Origin: Syntrophaceae bacterium UBA2251
GTDB taxonomy: Bacteria > Desulfobacterota > Syntrophia > Syntrophales > UBA2251
Reading direction: 5' to 3'
Assembly (NCBI GenBank): GCA_002347815.1
Contig: DDXV01000024.1
Location: forward strand, 1 to 38,721
DNA: 38,721 nt
Of this stretch, positions 16,801 to 26,282 are shown one piece after another; position 1 is the first letter of the stretch; each line of letters starts with the position of its first letter. The notes under the pieces were generated by a model, which had not been told where the DNA came from, searched no databases, and saw only the letters and a list, made by a program, of their open reading frames with translations. Both the position numbers and the translations under genes were made by a program.

Positions 16801-17374
16801 GCAGGTTCTGGCGGGTCGCCTCCATCTTGCGGATGGCCGCTTCCTTGCGGCTCCGGTATTTCGCGATGCCGGCCGCCTCCTCGATGAACTGCCTACGGTC
16901 CTCCGGCTTCGCCTCGACCAGGGTCGCGACGCTGTTCTGCTCCACGATGGAATAGGTGCGGGCGCCGACCCCCGTGTCCAGGAAGAACTCCTTCACGTCC
17001 AGGAGCCGGCAGGTCATGTTGTTGATGCCGTACTCGCTCTCCCCGTCCCGGAAGACGCGGCGGGAGATCATGACCTCGCGGAATTCGCCGTAGGGATCCG
17101 GGAAGGGGCGGTCGTCGGCCTCCATCGTCATGAACACCTCGGCCATGCCGACGGGGGCCGCCTCGTCGCTGCCGTTGAAGATCACGTCCTCGGTCTTCTT
17201 GCCGCGCAGGGCCTTCAGGCGCTGTTCGCCCATGACCCAACGCAGGGCGTCGACGATGTTGCTCTTCCCGCAGCCGTTGGGGCCGACGATGGCGCTGATC
17301 CCCGGCATAAGATCCAGGACGATCTTGTCGGCAAAAGACTTAAAGCCGAGGATTTCCAGACGCTTGAGCTTCAC
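13805..17374 (-). CDS. smc: Chromosome segregation ATPase SMC
   Basis: At 1189 residues the protein has the full SMC length. The N-terminal head has Walker A GPNGCGKS (31-38) and the Q-loop region. Two long coiled-coil arms rich in Glu, Arg, Ala and Gln flank a hinge at roughly residues 520-660 (FFGVVADHLDVPQPYETAV onward). The C-terminal head has the signature LLSGGEKSLAAIAL and Walker B FLVLDEVDAALDD. SMC dimers with ScpA and ScpB compact and segregate the chromosome. The very long frames on the opposite strand of this gene come from its GC-rich codons and are not genes. Confidence 0.98.
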   Translation of the reverse strand: MKLKRLEILGFKSFADKIVLDLMPGISAIVGPNGCGKSNIVDALRWVMGEQRLKALRGKKTEDVIFNGSDEAAPVGMAEVFMTMEADDRPFPDPYGEFREVMISRRVFRDGESEYGINNMTCRLLDVKEFFLDTGVGARTYSIVEQNSVATLVEAKPEDRRQFIEEAAGIAKYRSRKEAAIRKMEATRQNLLRIHDILREVKSQLNAVSRQAKRAEHYKALKKDVREAELALALQSYADFIEKRNTLEGERDGARQRGEGIRTSLQALDASLEALKAEVLETEQLLAGQQEALYRLRNEIGIKEQGLEFNRGRTTDTAARQEKHREAIGLLERRREELEREEADLSRTILEAEETLRGLRAAVTEGQTAVEDLRREGDRLEKELDERKIAFVDAAAEKAKRRNLILGLNRSLDDLRRRDERDLREQEEQNERRGVLSRSLAELRASLAAQEAAERSLREESETAAAAEARLRRELPQVEQAIGALKDELGRKAARLASLKEFQEGYAWCNEATQSLLAARRQKDPPPTDAFFGVVADHLDVPQPYETAVEAVLGERLQYIVVESQRDGVQAIDYLKNHALGRGSFIPREVRNHPPDGHLPPYLEDTVRLVDAIRVTPDFRGVADHLLGDVLLIPTLAEGLSLWERNGFSGTFVTPEGDIIHPQGVLSGGSANGNGKSLLKNKREISELEGEVARLRERLAAAEDQRRQSAAELAQADETLRRLRTALHQQELQATTLRKDIERFDDEQKRLEQRLRVVALGREQLKSEEQDIQGKIAEATREIGELEQGEGDLNADIADVQARWQALRADLARQEAVFTDRKVRLASLEEKREADRRALARMAETRTATGEEIGARQKEFEAGVRQAEELARQAVSDKEALTALYRQQQELDAALAGLKDRLQDRERVLKEKEAEAREAKQRLERAVQEAGDLEMEYREIGVHMDHLRQGMQARHACDLDQAMPAFQRLEASELEALTQALEKNRQIVENFGEVNLLALNEHAELKERHEFLAAQAADLQTSLDTLQATITRINRVSRQRFSETFTAVNERFEEVFGKIFPGGKGRLSLTDESDLLETGVDIHLQIPGKRTQNVTLLSGGEKSLAAIALIFAILLYRPTPFLVLDEVDAALDDANIALFNRLVREIAEHSQVLLITHNKRTMEVAESLYGVTMAKQGVSSLVSVSLQQS

Positions 17375-17404
17375 CGGACCCGCTTCTCCCCGTTTTTAGG
17401 GGCA

Positions 17405-17433
17405 AATGTAGCAAAAGAATCCGGCCTTGTAAA
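17405..17433 (-). promoter_or_regulatory. Promoter of smc
   Basis: On the minus strand TTTACA (17428-17433) and TACATT (17405-17410) are separated by 17 bp, about 30 bp upstream of the smc ATG, in a locally AT-rich patch. Confidence 0.5.
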
Positions 17434-17566
17434 GGAAAAATACAACAAAATGTGGTCAGTCGAAATCACCACCACAACATCTTGTGTCCGTCACGAATTT
17501 TCTTGGCCGCCCCCGGGAGCCATGATAAACGTGTTTCGGCTTTTGAAAATCGTCGCCCCTTTGCGC

Positions 17567-17722
17567 GCCGGACCTTTTTCGACCCGGCACCTCCCTGTTG
17601 CGCCGCAGACGGCGAAACTCGCTCGCGCCGACGCGCTCGAAACCGTCGTCTTTACGGGGACTCCCCCGCGGTGGCAGAGACCCGAAAAATCTAAAAGGCG
17701 TGCAGGGTCGAAAAGGTCCGGC
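17567..17722. repeat. 156-bp segment bounded by 24-bp inverted repeats
   Basis: GCCGGACCTTTTTCGACCC (from 17567) and its inverse ending at 17722 match over 23-24 bases with one indel and one mismatch. The segment between them is GC-rich, has no convincing gene, and fills most of the divergent smc/DUF2007 spacer (17375-17798). It could be a small non-autonomous mobile element or a long hairpin. Apart from this and the smc promoter I see nothing else in the spacer. Confidence 0.45.
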
Positions 17723-17798
17723 GGACAGACGGATGAGGTCACAACGATCTCGCGTCGCGAATGTCCGCGACGGAAACGAAACGGGAGGATCGGAATCT

Positions 17799-18071
17799 AT
17801 GGAGGCGGAGGACTGGGGGGTCGTCACCGCGGCCGCGGGCCTGACGAACGCCCGGATCATCACGGGCCGGCTCGAAACGGAGGGCATCCCGACCCGCCTG
17901 CGGTACGAGGCGGCCGGCGCCATCTACGCCATCACCATCGACGGTCTCGGAGAGGTGAAGATCCTCGTCCCGGCCGGGGAGCTGGCGCGCGCCCGGGAGA
18001 TTCTGGACCGGTCGTACGACGAGGCGGACCTGAACGGGAATGGGGCCGGACCGGACCCGGACGGCCTATGA
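17799..18071 (+). CDS. DUF2007-like small protein
   Basis: The protein has 90 residues from the ATG at 17799, with GGGAGG 11 bases upstream; the open frame continues further but that part runs through the inverted-repeat segment and looks non-coding. The pattern GLTNARIITGRLETEGIP, then VKILVPAGELARAREIL, fits the short DUF2007 domain, a single beta-alpha fold of about 70 residues of unproven function, sometimes called a putative signal-transducing protein. The tail is Asn/Gly/Asp/Pro-rich. It converges on amrS and the two stop codons overlap by six bases. Confidence 0.7.
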   Translation: MEAEDWGVVTAAAGLTNARIITGRLETEGIPTRLRYEAAGAIYAITIDGLGEVKILVPAGELARAREILDRSYDEADLNGNGAGPDPDGL

Positions 18072-19079
18072 AAAGACGCCCGCCAACGGGGTCCGGCAGC
18101 GGGGGCAGCGCGCCTCGTCCAGATCGATGCCCCGGATGGTGTAGCCGAAGCGGTCGATCAGGAGATGCCCGCAGTCGTGGCAGAAGGTCTTCTCTCCTTC
18201 ATCCCCGGGAAGGTTGCCGCTGTACACATACCGGAGCCCCTCCGCCCGGCCGACATCCGTCGCGAGGCGGATGGCCCGCGGCGGCGTCTGGGGCGTGGTC
18301 CGCATCCGGAACTGCGGGTGAAACCGGCTGATGTGCCAGGGCGTTTCCGGCCCGAGGCCGTGGATGAAGCGGGCGATCTCGCGAAGCTCCTCCTCGCCGT
18401 CATTGAGCCCCGGAATGAGGAGGGTCGTCACCTCGACCCACACGCCCGCCGCCTTCAGCGCCCGGAGGCTGTCCAGAACCGGCTGGAGGCGGGCGCCGCA
18501 CTGCTCCCGGTAAAATTCATCCCGAAACGATTTCAGGTCCACGTTGGCGGCGAGCAGATAGGGGGCGACCGCAGCAACGGCCTCCGCCGTCATGTAGCCG
18601 TTCGTCACGAACATATTCCCGATGCCCCGCCCATGGGCCAGCTTCGCGATGTCCAGGGCGTACTCGAAGAACACCGTCGGCTCCGTGTAGGTGTAGGCGA
18701 TCGTCCGGCTGCCGGTCTCGGCGGCCGCGAGCACGACCCGCTCGGGGGCGACCGGCCGGCCCAGGACGTCGCCCGCCTCCCGCGGCATCTGCGAGATGTC
18801 GTGGTTCTGGCAGAACGTGCAGCGGAAGTTGCACCCCACCGTCGCCACGGAAAAGGTGCGGGAGCCGGGATAGACGTGGAAGAGCGGCTTCTTTTCGATG
18901 GGATCGAGGTTCTCGGCGATCAGATTGCCGTAGACCAGGGAGTACAGGATGCCGGCCCGGTTCTCCCGGACCCCGCAGACCCCCCGCCGGCCGGGGCGGA
19001 TCCGGCAGCGGTGGGCGCAGAGGCCGCATCGGACCTCGTCGTCCGGCAGTCGTTCATACAGCAGGGCCTCCCGGTTCAT
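18066..19079 (-). CDS. amrS: AmrS-type radical SAM enzyme (AmmeMemoRadiSam system)
   Basis: The protein has 337 residues from the ATG at 19079, which overlaps the methyltransferase stop as ATGA. It has an N-terminal Cys motif (Cys18, Cys21, Cys25, Cys35), the radical SAM CxxxCxxC (Cys83, Cys87, Cys90), YTYTEPTVFFEY, WHISRFHPQ and a C-terminal zinc-like CHDCGH...CPRC pair. This order is that of the AmrS/pyruvate-formate-lyase-activating-like family. The usual AmrA and AmrB partners are not adjacent; instead it follows moaA and a methyltransferase gene. Its substrate is not established for the family, so only the chemistry class is certain. Confidence 0.88.
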   Translation of the reverse strand: MNREALLYERLPDDEVRCGLCAHRCRIRPGRRGVCGVRENRAGILYSLVYGNLIAENLDPIEKKPLFHVYPGSRTFSVATVGCNFRCTFCQNHDISQMPREAGDVLGRPVAPERVVLAAAETGSRTIAYTYTEPTVFFEYALDIAKLAHGRGIGNMFVTNGYMTAEAVAAVAPYLLAANVDLKSFRDEFYREQCGARLQPVLDSLRALKAAGVWVEVTTLLIPGLNDGEEELREIARFIHGLGPETPWHISRFHPQFRMRTTPQTPPRAIRLATDVGRAEGLRYVYSGNLPGDEGEKTFCHDCGHLLIDRFGYTIRGIDLDEARCPRCRTPLAGVFS

Positions 19080-19846
19080 CGCTCCATCTCCCGCACCGCC
19101 CCGTGCACGGGGTTGTGCTGATTTGCCTTCATTTTGAACGGGTCCCGGATCGCGTCCTGAACCGTCCGATAGCGGAAACGCATGGGGAAAGACAGACCCA
19201 TGAAGGCCCCGAAGGGATTCTTCACGGCCGGGAGCCGCTCTTCCAGCATCCCGGCCGCGGGGTACCAGGACGCGGGGAAGAGGATGACGCTTCCCCACGT
19301 GAGCGGCGTCGCTCCCAACCGATCGCGGATCATCCCCGACAGTTTTCGCAGGGTCAAGAGGCGCGCCCGGTTATAGACGGTGTCGCGGAGGCGGCCCTCC
19401 AGGCCGCGCTGTACGGCAAGCAGCGAATACGGATTGAGGAGCCCGAAGAAGACGCGATTGCGGCAGACGCGGATGGCCTCCGAGACGGCGAGGGCGGGAT
19501 CTTCGGTGAATTCCAGGGCGGTGATCAGCACGACGTGATCGAACGCGTTGTCGGAAAAGGGGAGGTCTTCCGCGCTCCCCTCATGGAGCTCCGCCCGGTT
19601 GCCCAGCTTTTCCCGCGCCCGCGCGATCATGAACGGCGAGGCGTCGAGGCCGGTGACCTCGCACCCCTTCTCGTGGAACATCCGCAGGTGCTCCCCCGTG
19701 CCGCACCCGACATCGAGGAGGCGCTCCCCCGGCCGCGGCGACATCAGCGACAGGATGAAGGCCTTTTCCCGGGCGTCGATGTAGCGTCCGGACGGGGTCT
19801 GAAACCAGTCGTCGTAAGATCGGGACAGCGCCTCATCGAAGATCAT
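19076..19846 (-). CDS. Class I SAM-dependent methyltransferase
   Basis: This 256-residue protein has the SAM-binding motif I LLDVGCGTGEHL at residues 43-54, motif II VTGLDAS, and EGSAEDLPFSDNAFDHV. The first 42 residues form a helical cap (YDDWFQTPSGRYID). The C-terminal third is unlike the common UbiE type and may set specificity (LFPASWYPAAGMLEERLP). It lies 40 bp after moaA and is translationally coupled to amrS, suggesting that the two act on one substrate. The substrate cannot be read from the sequence. Confidence 0.85.
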   Translation of the reverse strand: MIFDEALSRSYDDWFQTPSGRYIDAREKAFILSLMSPRPGERLLDVGCGTGEHLRMFHEKGCEVTGLDASPFMIARAREKLGNRAELHEGSAEDLPFSDNAFDHVVLITALEFTEDPALAVSEAIRVCRNRVFFGLLNPYSLLAVQRGLEGRLRDTVYNRARLLTLRKLSGMIRDRLGATPLTWGSVILFPASWYPAAGMLEERLPAVKNPFGAFMGLSFPMRFRYRTVQDAIRDPFKMKANQHNPVHGAVREMER

Positions 19847-19886
19847 CTGCGTCCCCCCTCCCCCGCCGGAGCCTAAAGCCCGCGGT

Positions 19887-20885
19887 CTAACCGCCGATCG
19901 CCGACATGTCCCGCTGCCGCACGCATTTTTTCAATTGCGCCTGCCCGCAGGACAGCTCGTGCCGCGGGGGCTTTTTCGCGATCGCCCCCCGGATCAGCGC
20001 CTCCAGGTCCTCGTCGCTGCATCCGTCCCGCAGGGGACGCTTCAGATCGACCTCGTCGTCCCTCAGGAGACAGGCCCGGAGGCAGCCGTCCGCCGTGAGG
20101 CGCAGGCGATTGCAGGTCTCGCAGAAATGGTGGGTGACGGGGCTGATGAAGCCGATTTCGCCCCGCCCTCCGGCGGCCCGGTAGACCTGGGCCGGCCCGG
20201 CCTCCGGGTTTTTCCCGTCGTTCACGGGCTCGAGGGCGTACCGTTCAGCGATGCGTTGCCGGATGACGTCATTGGAAAGGAAATTGCCGTCATTTTTCGG
20301 CCCGGCCTGCCCCAGGGGCATCAGCTCGATGAAGCGGATCTGATACGGCCGCTCCAGTGTCAGCGCCGCAAAATCGAACAGCTCGCTGTCGTTGAACCCC
20401 TTCATCGCCACCACGTTGATCTTGATCGGATCGAACCCGCATTCCCGGGCCGTCCGGATGCCCCGGATGACGGCCTCCAGATCGCCCCCCCGCGTCATGT
20501 GGCGGTACTTTTCGGGATCGAGCGAATCGAGGCTGACGTTGATGCGCCTCAGGCCCGCCGCGTAGAGCGCCGGCGCCATTTCCTCGAGCAGGATGCCGTT
20601 GGTCGTCAACCCGATGTCGTGCAGCCCCTCGATCTTCCGGAGGCCGGCGATGAACTCCGCCAGGCCGCGCCGCACGAGCGGCTCCCCCCCCGTGATACGG
20701 ACCTTGCCCACGCCCAGCCGAACCGCGATCCGGACGATGCGGATCATTTCCTCGTAGCGCAGGATGTCGTCGTGGCCGATCAGCGACAGCCCCGCCTTGG
20801 GCATGCAGTACCGGCAGCGCAGGTTGCACCGGTCCGTCACGGAAACCCGCAGATAGTTGATGTCCCTGTTGTACCGGTCCCGCAT
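19887..20885 (-). CDS. moaA: GTP 3',8-cyclase MoaA (molybdenum cofactor synthesis)
   Basis: The protein has 332 residues from the ATG at 20885, behind GGAGG. It has the radical SAM CxxxCxxC (Cys20, Cys24, Cys27), ITGGEPLVR, the second 4Fe-4S cluster Cys255, Cys258 and Cys272, and the required C-terminal Gly-Gly tail (MSAIGG). It converts GTP to 3',8-cyclo-GTP, the first step of pyranopterin synthesis. No other moa genes are adjacent. It heads a leftward operon with a methyltransferase gene and amrS. A Cys-rich stretch near the C terminus (SCGQAQLKKC) is a small lineage-specific addition. Confidence 0.96.
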   Translation of the reverse strand: MRDRYNRDINYLRVSVTDRCNLRCRYCMPKAGLSLIGHDDILRYEEMIRIVRIAVRLGVGKVRITGGEPLVRRGLAEFIAGLRKIEGLHDIGLTTNGILLEEMAPALYAAGLRRINVSLDSLDPEKYRHMTRGGDLEAVIRGIRTARECGFDPIKINVVAMKGFNDSELFDFAALTLERPYQIRFIELMPLGQAGPKNDGNFLSNDVIRQRIAERYALEPVNDGKNPEAGPAQVYRAAGGRGEIGFISPVTHHFCETCNRLRLTADGCLRACLLRDDEVDLKRPLRDGCSDEDLEALIRGAIAKKPPRHELSCGQAQLKKCVRQRDMSAIGG

Positions 20886-20965
20886 CCCGCCTCCGCCCGC
20901 CCCGTCGCCGGGGTTCACACGCACCACTTTCGCGCGCCGTTTAAGTGTCTTCAATCCCGCCGTTT

Positions 20966-20994
20966 TCCTACCACAGATGTCTCCTCCTGGCAAG
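20966..20994 (-). promoter_or_regulatory. Possible moaA operon promoter
   Basis: The minus strand has TTGCCA (20989-20994), 17 bp, TAGGAA (20966-20971), about 80 bp before moaA. The -10 is weak. I found no clear Moco-type riboswitch in the leader. Confidence 0.3.
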
Positions 20995-21048
20995 CGGGGA
21001 AGCCTTAGGGCGATCCGGCGCGCAGCGCGGCCCCGGGACGAATGGCGC

Positions 21049-21077
21049 TTGACAGGGAACCGTTTGTCGTCTAAAGC
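21049..21077 (+). promoter_or_regulatory. Possible greA promoter
   Basis: A perfect TTGACA at 21049-21054 is followed after 17 bp by TAAAGC (21072-21077), about 60 bp before the greA start. The -10 match is poor. Confidence 0.4.
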
Positions 21078-21138
21078 TAGGCCAGATCAACGGAACGCGG
21101 CGATGACGCAGGCGCCGCGCCGCAGAGGATGAGACCCC

Positions 21139-21621
21139 ATGGAGAAAATGCCCATTACCCGGGCCGGCTACGAAAAGCTGAAAAAGGACCTGGAAGCCGT
21201 CAAGAACGTGGACATCCCGCAGAACATCCGGGACATCGAGATCGCCCGCGGCCACGGCGATCTTTCCGAGAACGCCGAGTACACCGCCGCCAAGGAGCGG
21301 CAGTCCTTCCTGCACGGCAAGATGCAGGAGCTGGAAACCAACCTCGCCCGCTCACGGGTGATCGATCTGGCGGGCATGACGTACGAGAAGGCGGTCTTCG
21401 GCGCCACCGTGACCATCGCCGATATCGACTCCGGAGAGGAGACCACCTACCAGCTCGTCGGGCCCTTCGAGTCGGACATCAACGCAAACCGGATCTCGGT
21501 CACCTCGCCCATCGGCCGGGCGCTGATCGGCAAGGTCGTCGGCGAAGAGGTGACGGTCCAGGCGCCGGGGGGCATCCGGAAGTTCGAGGTGGCGGACATC
21601 GCCGCACCCGCGGACGCCTGA
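21139..21621 (+). CDS. greA: Transcription elongation factor GreA
   Basis: This 160-residue protein has the N-terminal antiparallel coiled coil (about residues 1-75) with the conserved acidic tip GDLSENAEY, whose Asp and Glu position the second metal in RNA polymerase for transcript cleavage. The globular FKBP-like C-terminal domain ends with SPIGRALIGKVVGEEV. The length is typical (about 158). It rescues backtracked polymerase. It is one of only a few rightward genes here and is divergent from moaA. Confidence 0.96.
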   Translation: MEKMPITRAGYEKLKKDLEAVKNVDIPQNIRDIEIARGHGDLSENAEYTAAKERQSFLHGKMQELETNLARSRVIDLAGMTYEKAVFGATVTIADIDSGEETTYQLVGPFESDINANRISVTSPIGRALIGKVVGEEVTVQAPGGIRKFEVADIAAPADA

Positions 21622-21720
21622 CGCCGCGCCAAACCCGAATCCCCCGAAGAACCAGGGCGCAACGCCTGACGCTTTTTTGAATGCGGATCGCGGGACGCCT
21701 GAACGGTGCGGATCCCGGAA

Positions 21721-21848
21721 CGGCTCCGGATGCAGCCCCCTTTTAAGGGGCCGCGAACCAGGCCGGGACGTAAAGGCGGCCGGAAGGAACGCCCGAACCG
21801 GCTCCGGATGCAGCCCCCCCGAAGCGGCCGGGAATAAGGCCGGGGCGC
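21721..21848. repeat. Two imperfect 78-bp tandem repeat units after greA
   Basis: CGGCTCCGGATGCAGCCCCC occurs at 21721-21740 and again at 21799-21818, and each copy is followed by a related GGCCGG-rich tail. The period is 78 bp. The convergent gap between greA and atpC (21622-21939) otherwise holds only the terminator at 21875-21918; no gene is supported there. Confidence 0.6.
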
Positions 21849-21874
21849 GAAGATGGCGTCCCGCGAGCGAAGGA

Positions 21875-21918
21875 CAAAAAAACCGGGAATCCCTTGACGG
21901 GATTCCCGGTCGTTTTTT
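21875..21918 (-). terminator. Bidirectional Rho-independent terminator, atpC/greA
   Basis: A perfect 12-bp stem ACCGGGAATCCC/GGGATTCCCGGT with a 5-nt loop is flanked by an A tract on the left and a T tract on the right, so it can stop transcripts from both sides. It lies about 20 bp after the atpC stop. Confidence 0.93.
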
Positions 21919-21939
21919 CTGTCTGGGTCGTATCCCGGC

Positions 21940-22347
21940 TCAGGACCGGTCGGCGACCTTCAGGCGGGTGATGGCCCGCAAGAGGGCCGCGCGCATCACC
22001 TCGAAGTCGGCATCCTCCTTGGCGATCCGGGCCAGGTTGTTTTCCGCCAGGTCCTTGGCCCGCTGGGCCCGGTCCTTGTCGATCATATCGGAGCGCTCGG
22101 CGCTCTCGACCAGGACGGTGACCTTTCCGGAGGTGACTTCCACATACCCCGTGTTCAGGGCGTAGAAGGACTTCTTGCCCTCCCGCGTCAGGTTCATCTC
22201 GCCGATTTCGATCGAGCTGAGGAGCGATGCATGGCCCCGGAGCACCCCGAACTCGCCTTCCGTGCCGGGGAGGGTGACCTCCTCCACCTTCTCACTGAAG
22301 ACCATCTTCTCGGGGGTCACAATTTCGAGAATCAAATCGTCCGCCAT
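21940..22347 (-). CDS. atpC: ATP synthase F1 subunit epsilon
   Basis: This 135-residue protein has the ten-stranded beta sandwich (LEIVTPEKMVFSEKVEEV, LPGTEGEFGVLRGHA) and a C-terminal two-helix region rich in charged residues (DKDRAQRAKDLAENNLARI) that can inhibit hydrolysis. It is the last gene of the atp operon, 14 bp after atpD, followed at once by a strong terminator. Confidence 0.96.
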   Translation of the reverse strand: MADDLILEIVTPEKMVFSEKVEEVTLPGTEGEFGVLRGHASLLSSIEIGEMNLTREGKKSFYALNTGYVEVTSGKVTVLVESAERSDMIDKDRAQRAKDLAENNLARIAKEDADFEVMRAALLRAITRLKVADRS

Positions 22348-22361
22348 CTGCGTTCCTCCGG

Positions 22362-23774
<1,413 letters not shown>

Positions 23775-23825
23775 CTCCTTCGCTGATCTCTCTTCGCGTA
23801 TTTTCGCCTTGTGACCGTCCCCGCT

Positions 23826-24701
23826 TTAGCCTTTGGCCAGGGCCTCCGTGCCGCCGACAATATCCATCAGTTCCGCCGTAATCGCCGACTGTCTCGCCTT
23901 GTTGTACTGCAGCGTCAAGCTCTGGATCAGCTCATCGCAGTTCCGGGTCGCGTTGTCCATGGCCGCCATCCGCGCGCCGTTTTCCCCGGCCGACGTCTCC
24001 AGAAGCGCCCGGAACAGGAGCACGTGCACGTACATCGGCAGCAGCCGGTCGAGGAGGACCTCGTCGGAGGGCTCATAGATGTACTCCACCCGCTTTTCCG
24101 GATCGATGTCCTCTTCCTGCCCGATGCTGGGCAGCGGGAAGAGCCGCACGACGACCGGCCTCTGGGTGGAGACGCTGGCGAATTCGTTGTAGATCAGGTA
24201 CAGCTCGTCGTACTCCTCGCTCATGAAAGGCGGGATCACGTCGTTGCTGATCTTGACCGCCAGGCTCATGTCGAACTTGCCGAACACGTCCGTCCGCTCG
24301 TTCATGGTGGCGGCCTTCTTCCGGAAATGGTCGCGTCCCTTGCGTCCGACGGGAACCAGGGTCACGTCCTTCCCCTGGGCCAGCTTGTCCCTCAGGAAGC
24401 GCTCCGTCGCCTTGATCAGGCTGGTGTTGAATCCGCCGCAGAGCCCGCGGTCCGAGGTCATGCAGATGACGCGGATCTTCTTGGGATCCCGGACGGACAG
24501 CAGGGGATGGTTCTTCGCGTCCACCCGCAGCGCCAGGCTGTTCAGCACGTCCATGAACTTCCCGGCGTAGGGACGGAAGCTCTCCAACCGGTTCTGCGCC
24601 GACTTGAATTTCGACGCCGCCACCATGTTCATGGCCCTGGTGATCTGCTTCGTCTTGTGGACGGCGCCTATTTTTCTTTTAATGTCCTTCAGTGCGGCCA
24701 T
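23826..24701 (-). CDS. atpG: ATP synthase F1 subunit gamma
   Basis: The central rotor shaft protein, 291 residues. Its N-terminal helix (LKDIKRKIGAVHKTKQITRAMNMVA without the first residues) and C-terminal helix (NATRNCDELIQSLTLQYNKARQ region) form the coiled coil inserted into alpha3beta3, with a Rossmann-like middle domain (SDRGLCGGFN). The length is normal. It sits between atpA and atpD. Confidence 0.97.
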   Translation of the reverse strand: MAALKDIKRKIGAVHKTKQITRAMNMVAASKFKSAQNRLESFRPYAGKFMDVLNSLALRVDAKNHPLLSVRDPKKIRVICMTSDRGLCGGFNTSLIKATERFLRDKLAQGKDVTLVPVGRKGRDHFRKKAATMNERTDVFGKFDMSLAVKISNDVIPPFMSEEYDELYLIYNEFASVSTQRPVVVRLFPLPSIGQEEDIDPEKRVEYIYEPSDEVLLDRLLPMYVHVLLFRALLETSAGENGARMAAMDNATRNCDELIQSLTLQYNKARQSAITAELMDIVGGTEALAKG

Positions 24702-24764
24702 TAAAACGTCTCCCTCTTACAGTCTCGGTTCAATCACGCTCGCGACGAACGCTTTTTTCATGCA

Positions 24765-26279
24765 TTATTCCGCAACGAACACGGTGTCGAACTCGGTCAG
24801 GACGTCCTTCATCTTCTTTTCGAGATCCGGGCTGATGACCATCTTCTCGTCGATCTCCTTCAGGACCTCCGGGTACTTGTTCTTGACGAACGCCAGGAGC
24901 TGCGGCTCGTACGCGCCGAGCTTGTCGACGCCGTACTTGTCCAGGAACCCGCGCGTGCCGGAGAACAGGACCGTGACCTCCTCCCCGAGGGACATGGGCT
25001 GGAACTGGGGCTGCTTGAGCAGCTCCACGAGCCGGACGCCCCGGTCCAACTGGGCCTGGGTCGCCTTGTCCAGGTCGCTCCCGAACTGGGCGAAGGCCGC
25101 CAGTTCGCGGAACTGGGCCAGGTCGAGTTTCAGCGTTCCGGCGACCTGCTTCATCGCCTTCACCTGCGCGGCGCCGCCGACCCGGGACACGGAAAGACCG
25201 ACGTTGATCGCGGGACGGACGCCGGAGTAGAACAGGCCCGGCTCCAGGTAGACCTGGCCGTCGGTGATGGAGATCACGTTCGTCGGGATGTAGGCGGACA
25301 CGTCGCCGGCCTGGGTTTCGATGATGGGCAGGGCCGTCAGGGATCCGCCGCCCAGCTCCTCGCTCACGCGGGACGCCCGCTCGAGCAGCCGGGAGTGGTT
25401 GTAGAAGATGTCGCCGGGGAACGCCTCGCGTCCGGGGGGACGACGGAGCAGCAGGGAGATCTGCCGGTAGGCGACGGCCTGCTTGGAGAGGTCGTCGTAG
25501 ATGATCAGGGCATCCTGCTTGCGGTCGCGGAAGTATTCGCCGATGCTGCAGCCGGCGAAGGCGGAGATGTACTGCAGGGTCGCGGGGTCGCTGGCGCAGG
25601 CGGAGACGACGCAGGTGTAAGGCATGGCGCCGTGCTTGCGGAGGTTCTCCACCACCTGGGCCACGGTCGATTTCTTCTGGCCGATGGCGACGTAGATGCA
25701 TTTGACGCCCGTGTCCTTCTGGCGGATGATGGCGTCGATGCAGATGGCCGTCTTGCCGATCTGGCGGTCGCCGATGACGAGCTCGCGCTGGCCGCGGCCG
25801 ATGGGCGTCATGGCGTCGACGGCCTTGAGCCCCGTGTACATGGGCTGATTGACGGGCTGGCGCTGGATCACGCCGGGGGCGATCATTTCGATCCGGCGGA
25901 ATTCCGTCGTCTCGATCGGACCCTTGCCGTCGATCGGCGCGCCGGTGGCGTCGATGACCCGACCGAGCAGGGCCTCGCCGACGGGCACCTGGGCGATCTT
26001 GCCGGTCCGCTTGACGATGTCGCCCTCCTTGATATGGGTGACCTCGCCGAGAACGGCGACGCCGACGTTGTCCGCCTCGAGGTTCAGGACCATTCCCAGA
26101 ATCCCGCCGGGGAACTCCAAAAGCTCCATGGCCATGGCGTTCTCCACACCGTAGACGCGGGCGATGCCGTCGCCGACGGACAGGACGGTACCCGTTTCGC
26201 TGATGTCCAGCTTCTTTTCATATTCCTTGATCTGTTTGGAAATGATCTGACTGATTTCCTCTGCCCTGATGGTTTCCAT
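24765..26279 (-). CDS. atpA: ATP synthase F1 subunit alpha
   Basis: This 504-residue non-catalytic nucleotide-binding subunit has the P-loop GDRQIGKT at 170-177, the arginine-finger region with VISITDGQVYLEPGLFYSG and RPAINVGLSVSRVGG, and the RPPGREAFPGDIFYNHSRLLERA-type segment in the middle. ATG is preceded by GGGGAGGAG. It follows atpH by three bases. Confidence 0.98.
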   Translation of the reverse strand: METIRAEEISQIISKQIKEYEKKLDISETGTVLSVGDGIARVYGVENAMAMELLEFPGGILGMVLNLEADNVGVAVLGEVTHIKEGDIVKRTGKIAQVPVGEALLGRVIDATGAPIDGKGPIETTEFRRIEMIAPGVIQRQPVNQPMYTGLKAVDAMTPIGRGQRELVIGDRQIGKTAICIDAIIRQKDTGVKCIYVAIGQKKSTVAQVVENLRKHGAMPYTCVVSACASDPATLQYISAFAGCSIGEYFRDRKQDALIIYDDLSKQAVAYRQISLLLRRPPGREAFPGDIFYNHSRLLERASRVSEELGGGSLTALPIIETQAGDVSAYIPTNVISITDGQVYLEPGLFYSGVRPAINVGLSVSRVGGAAQVKAMKQVAGTLKLDLAQFRELAAFAQFGSDLDKATQAQLDRGVRLVELLKQPQFQPMSLGEEVTVLFSGTRGFLDKYGVDKLGAYEPQLLAFVKNKYPEVLKEIDEKMVISPDLEKKMKDVLTEFDTVFVAE

Positions 26280-26282
26280 GCG

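Noticed and set aside
17456..17923. 155-codon minus-strand frame between smc and the DUF2007 gene
   Set aside because: It covers the inverted-repeat segment and the antisense of the DUF2007 gene; no start site or motif.
20886..21000. Molybdenum-cofactor riboswitch before moaA
   Set aside because: No convincing conserved Moco-motif stems were found; the leader is short and GC-rich.
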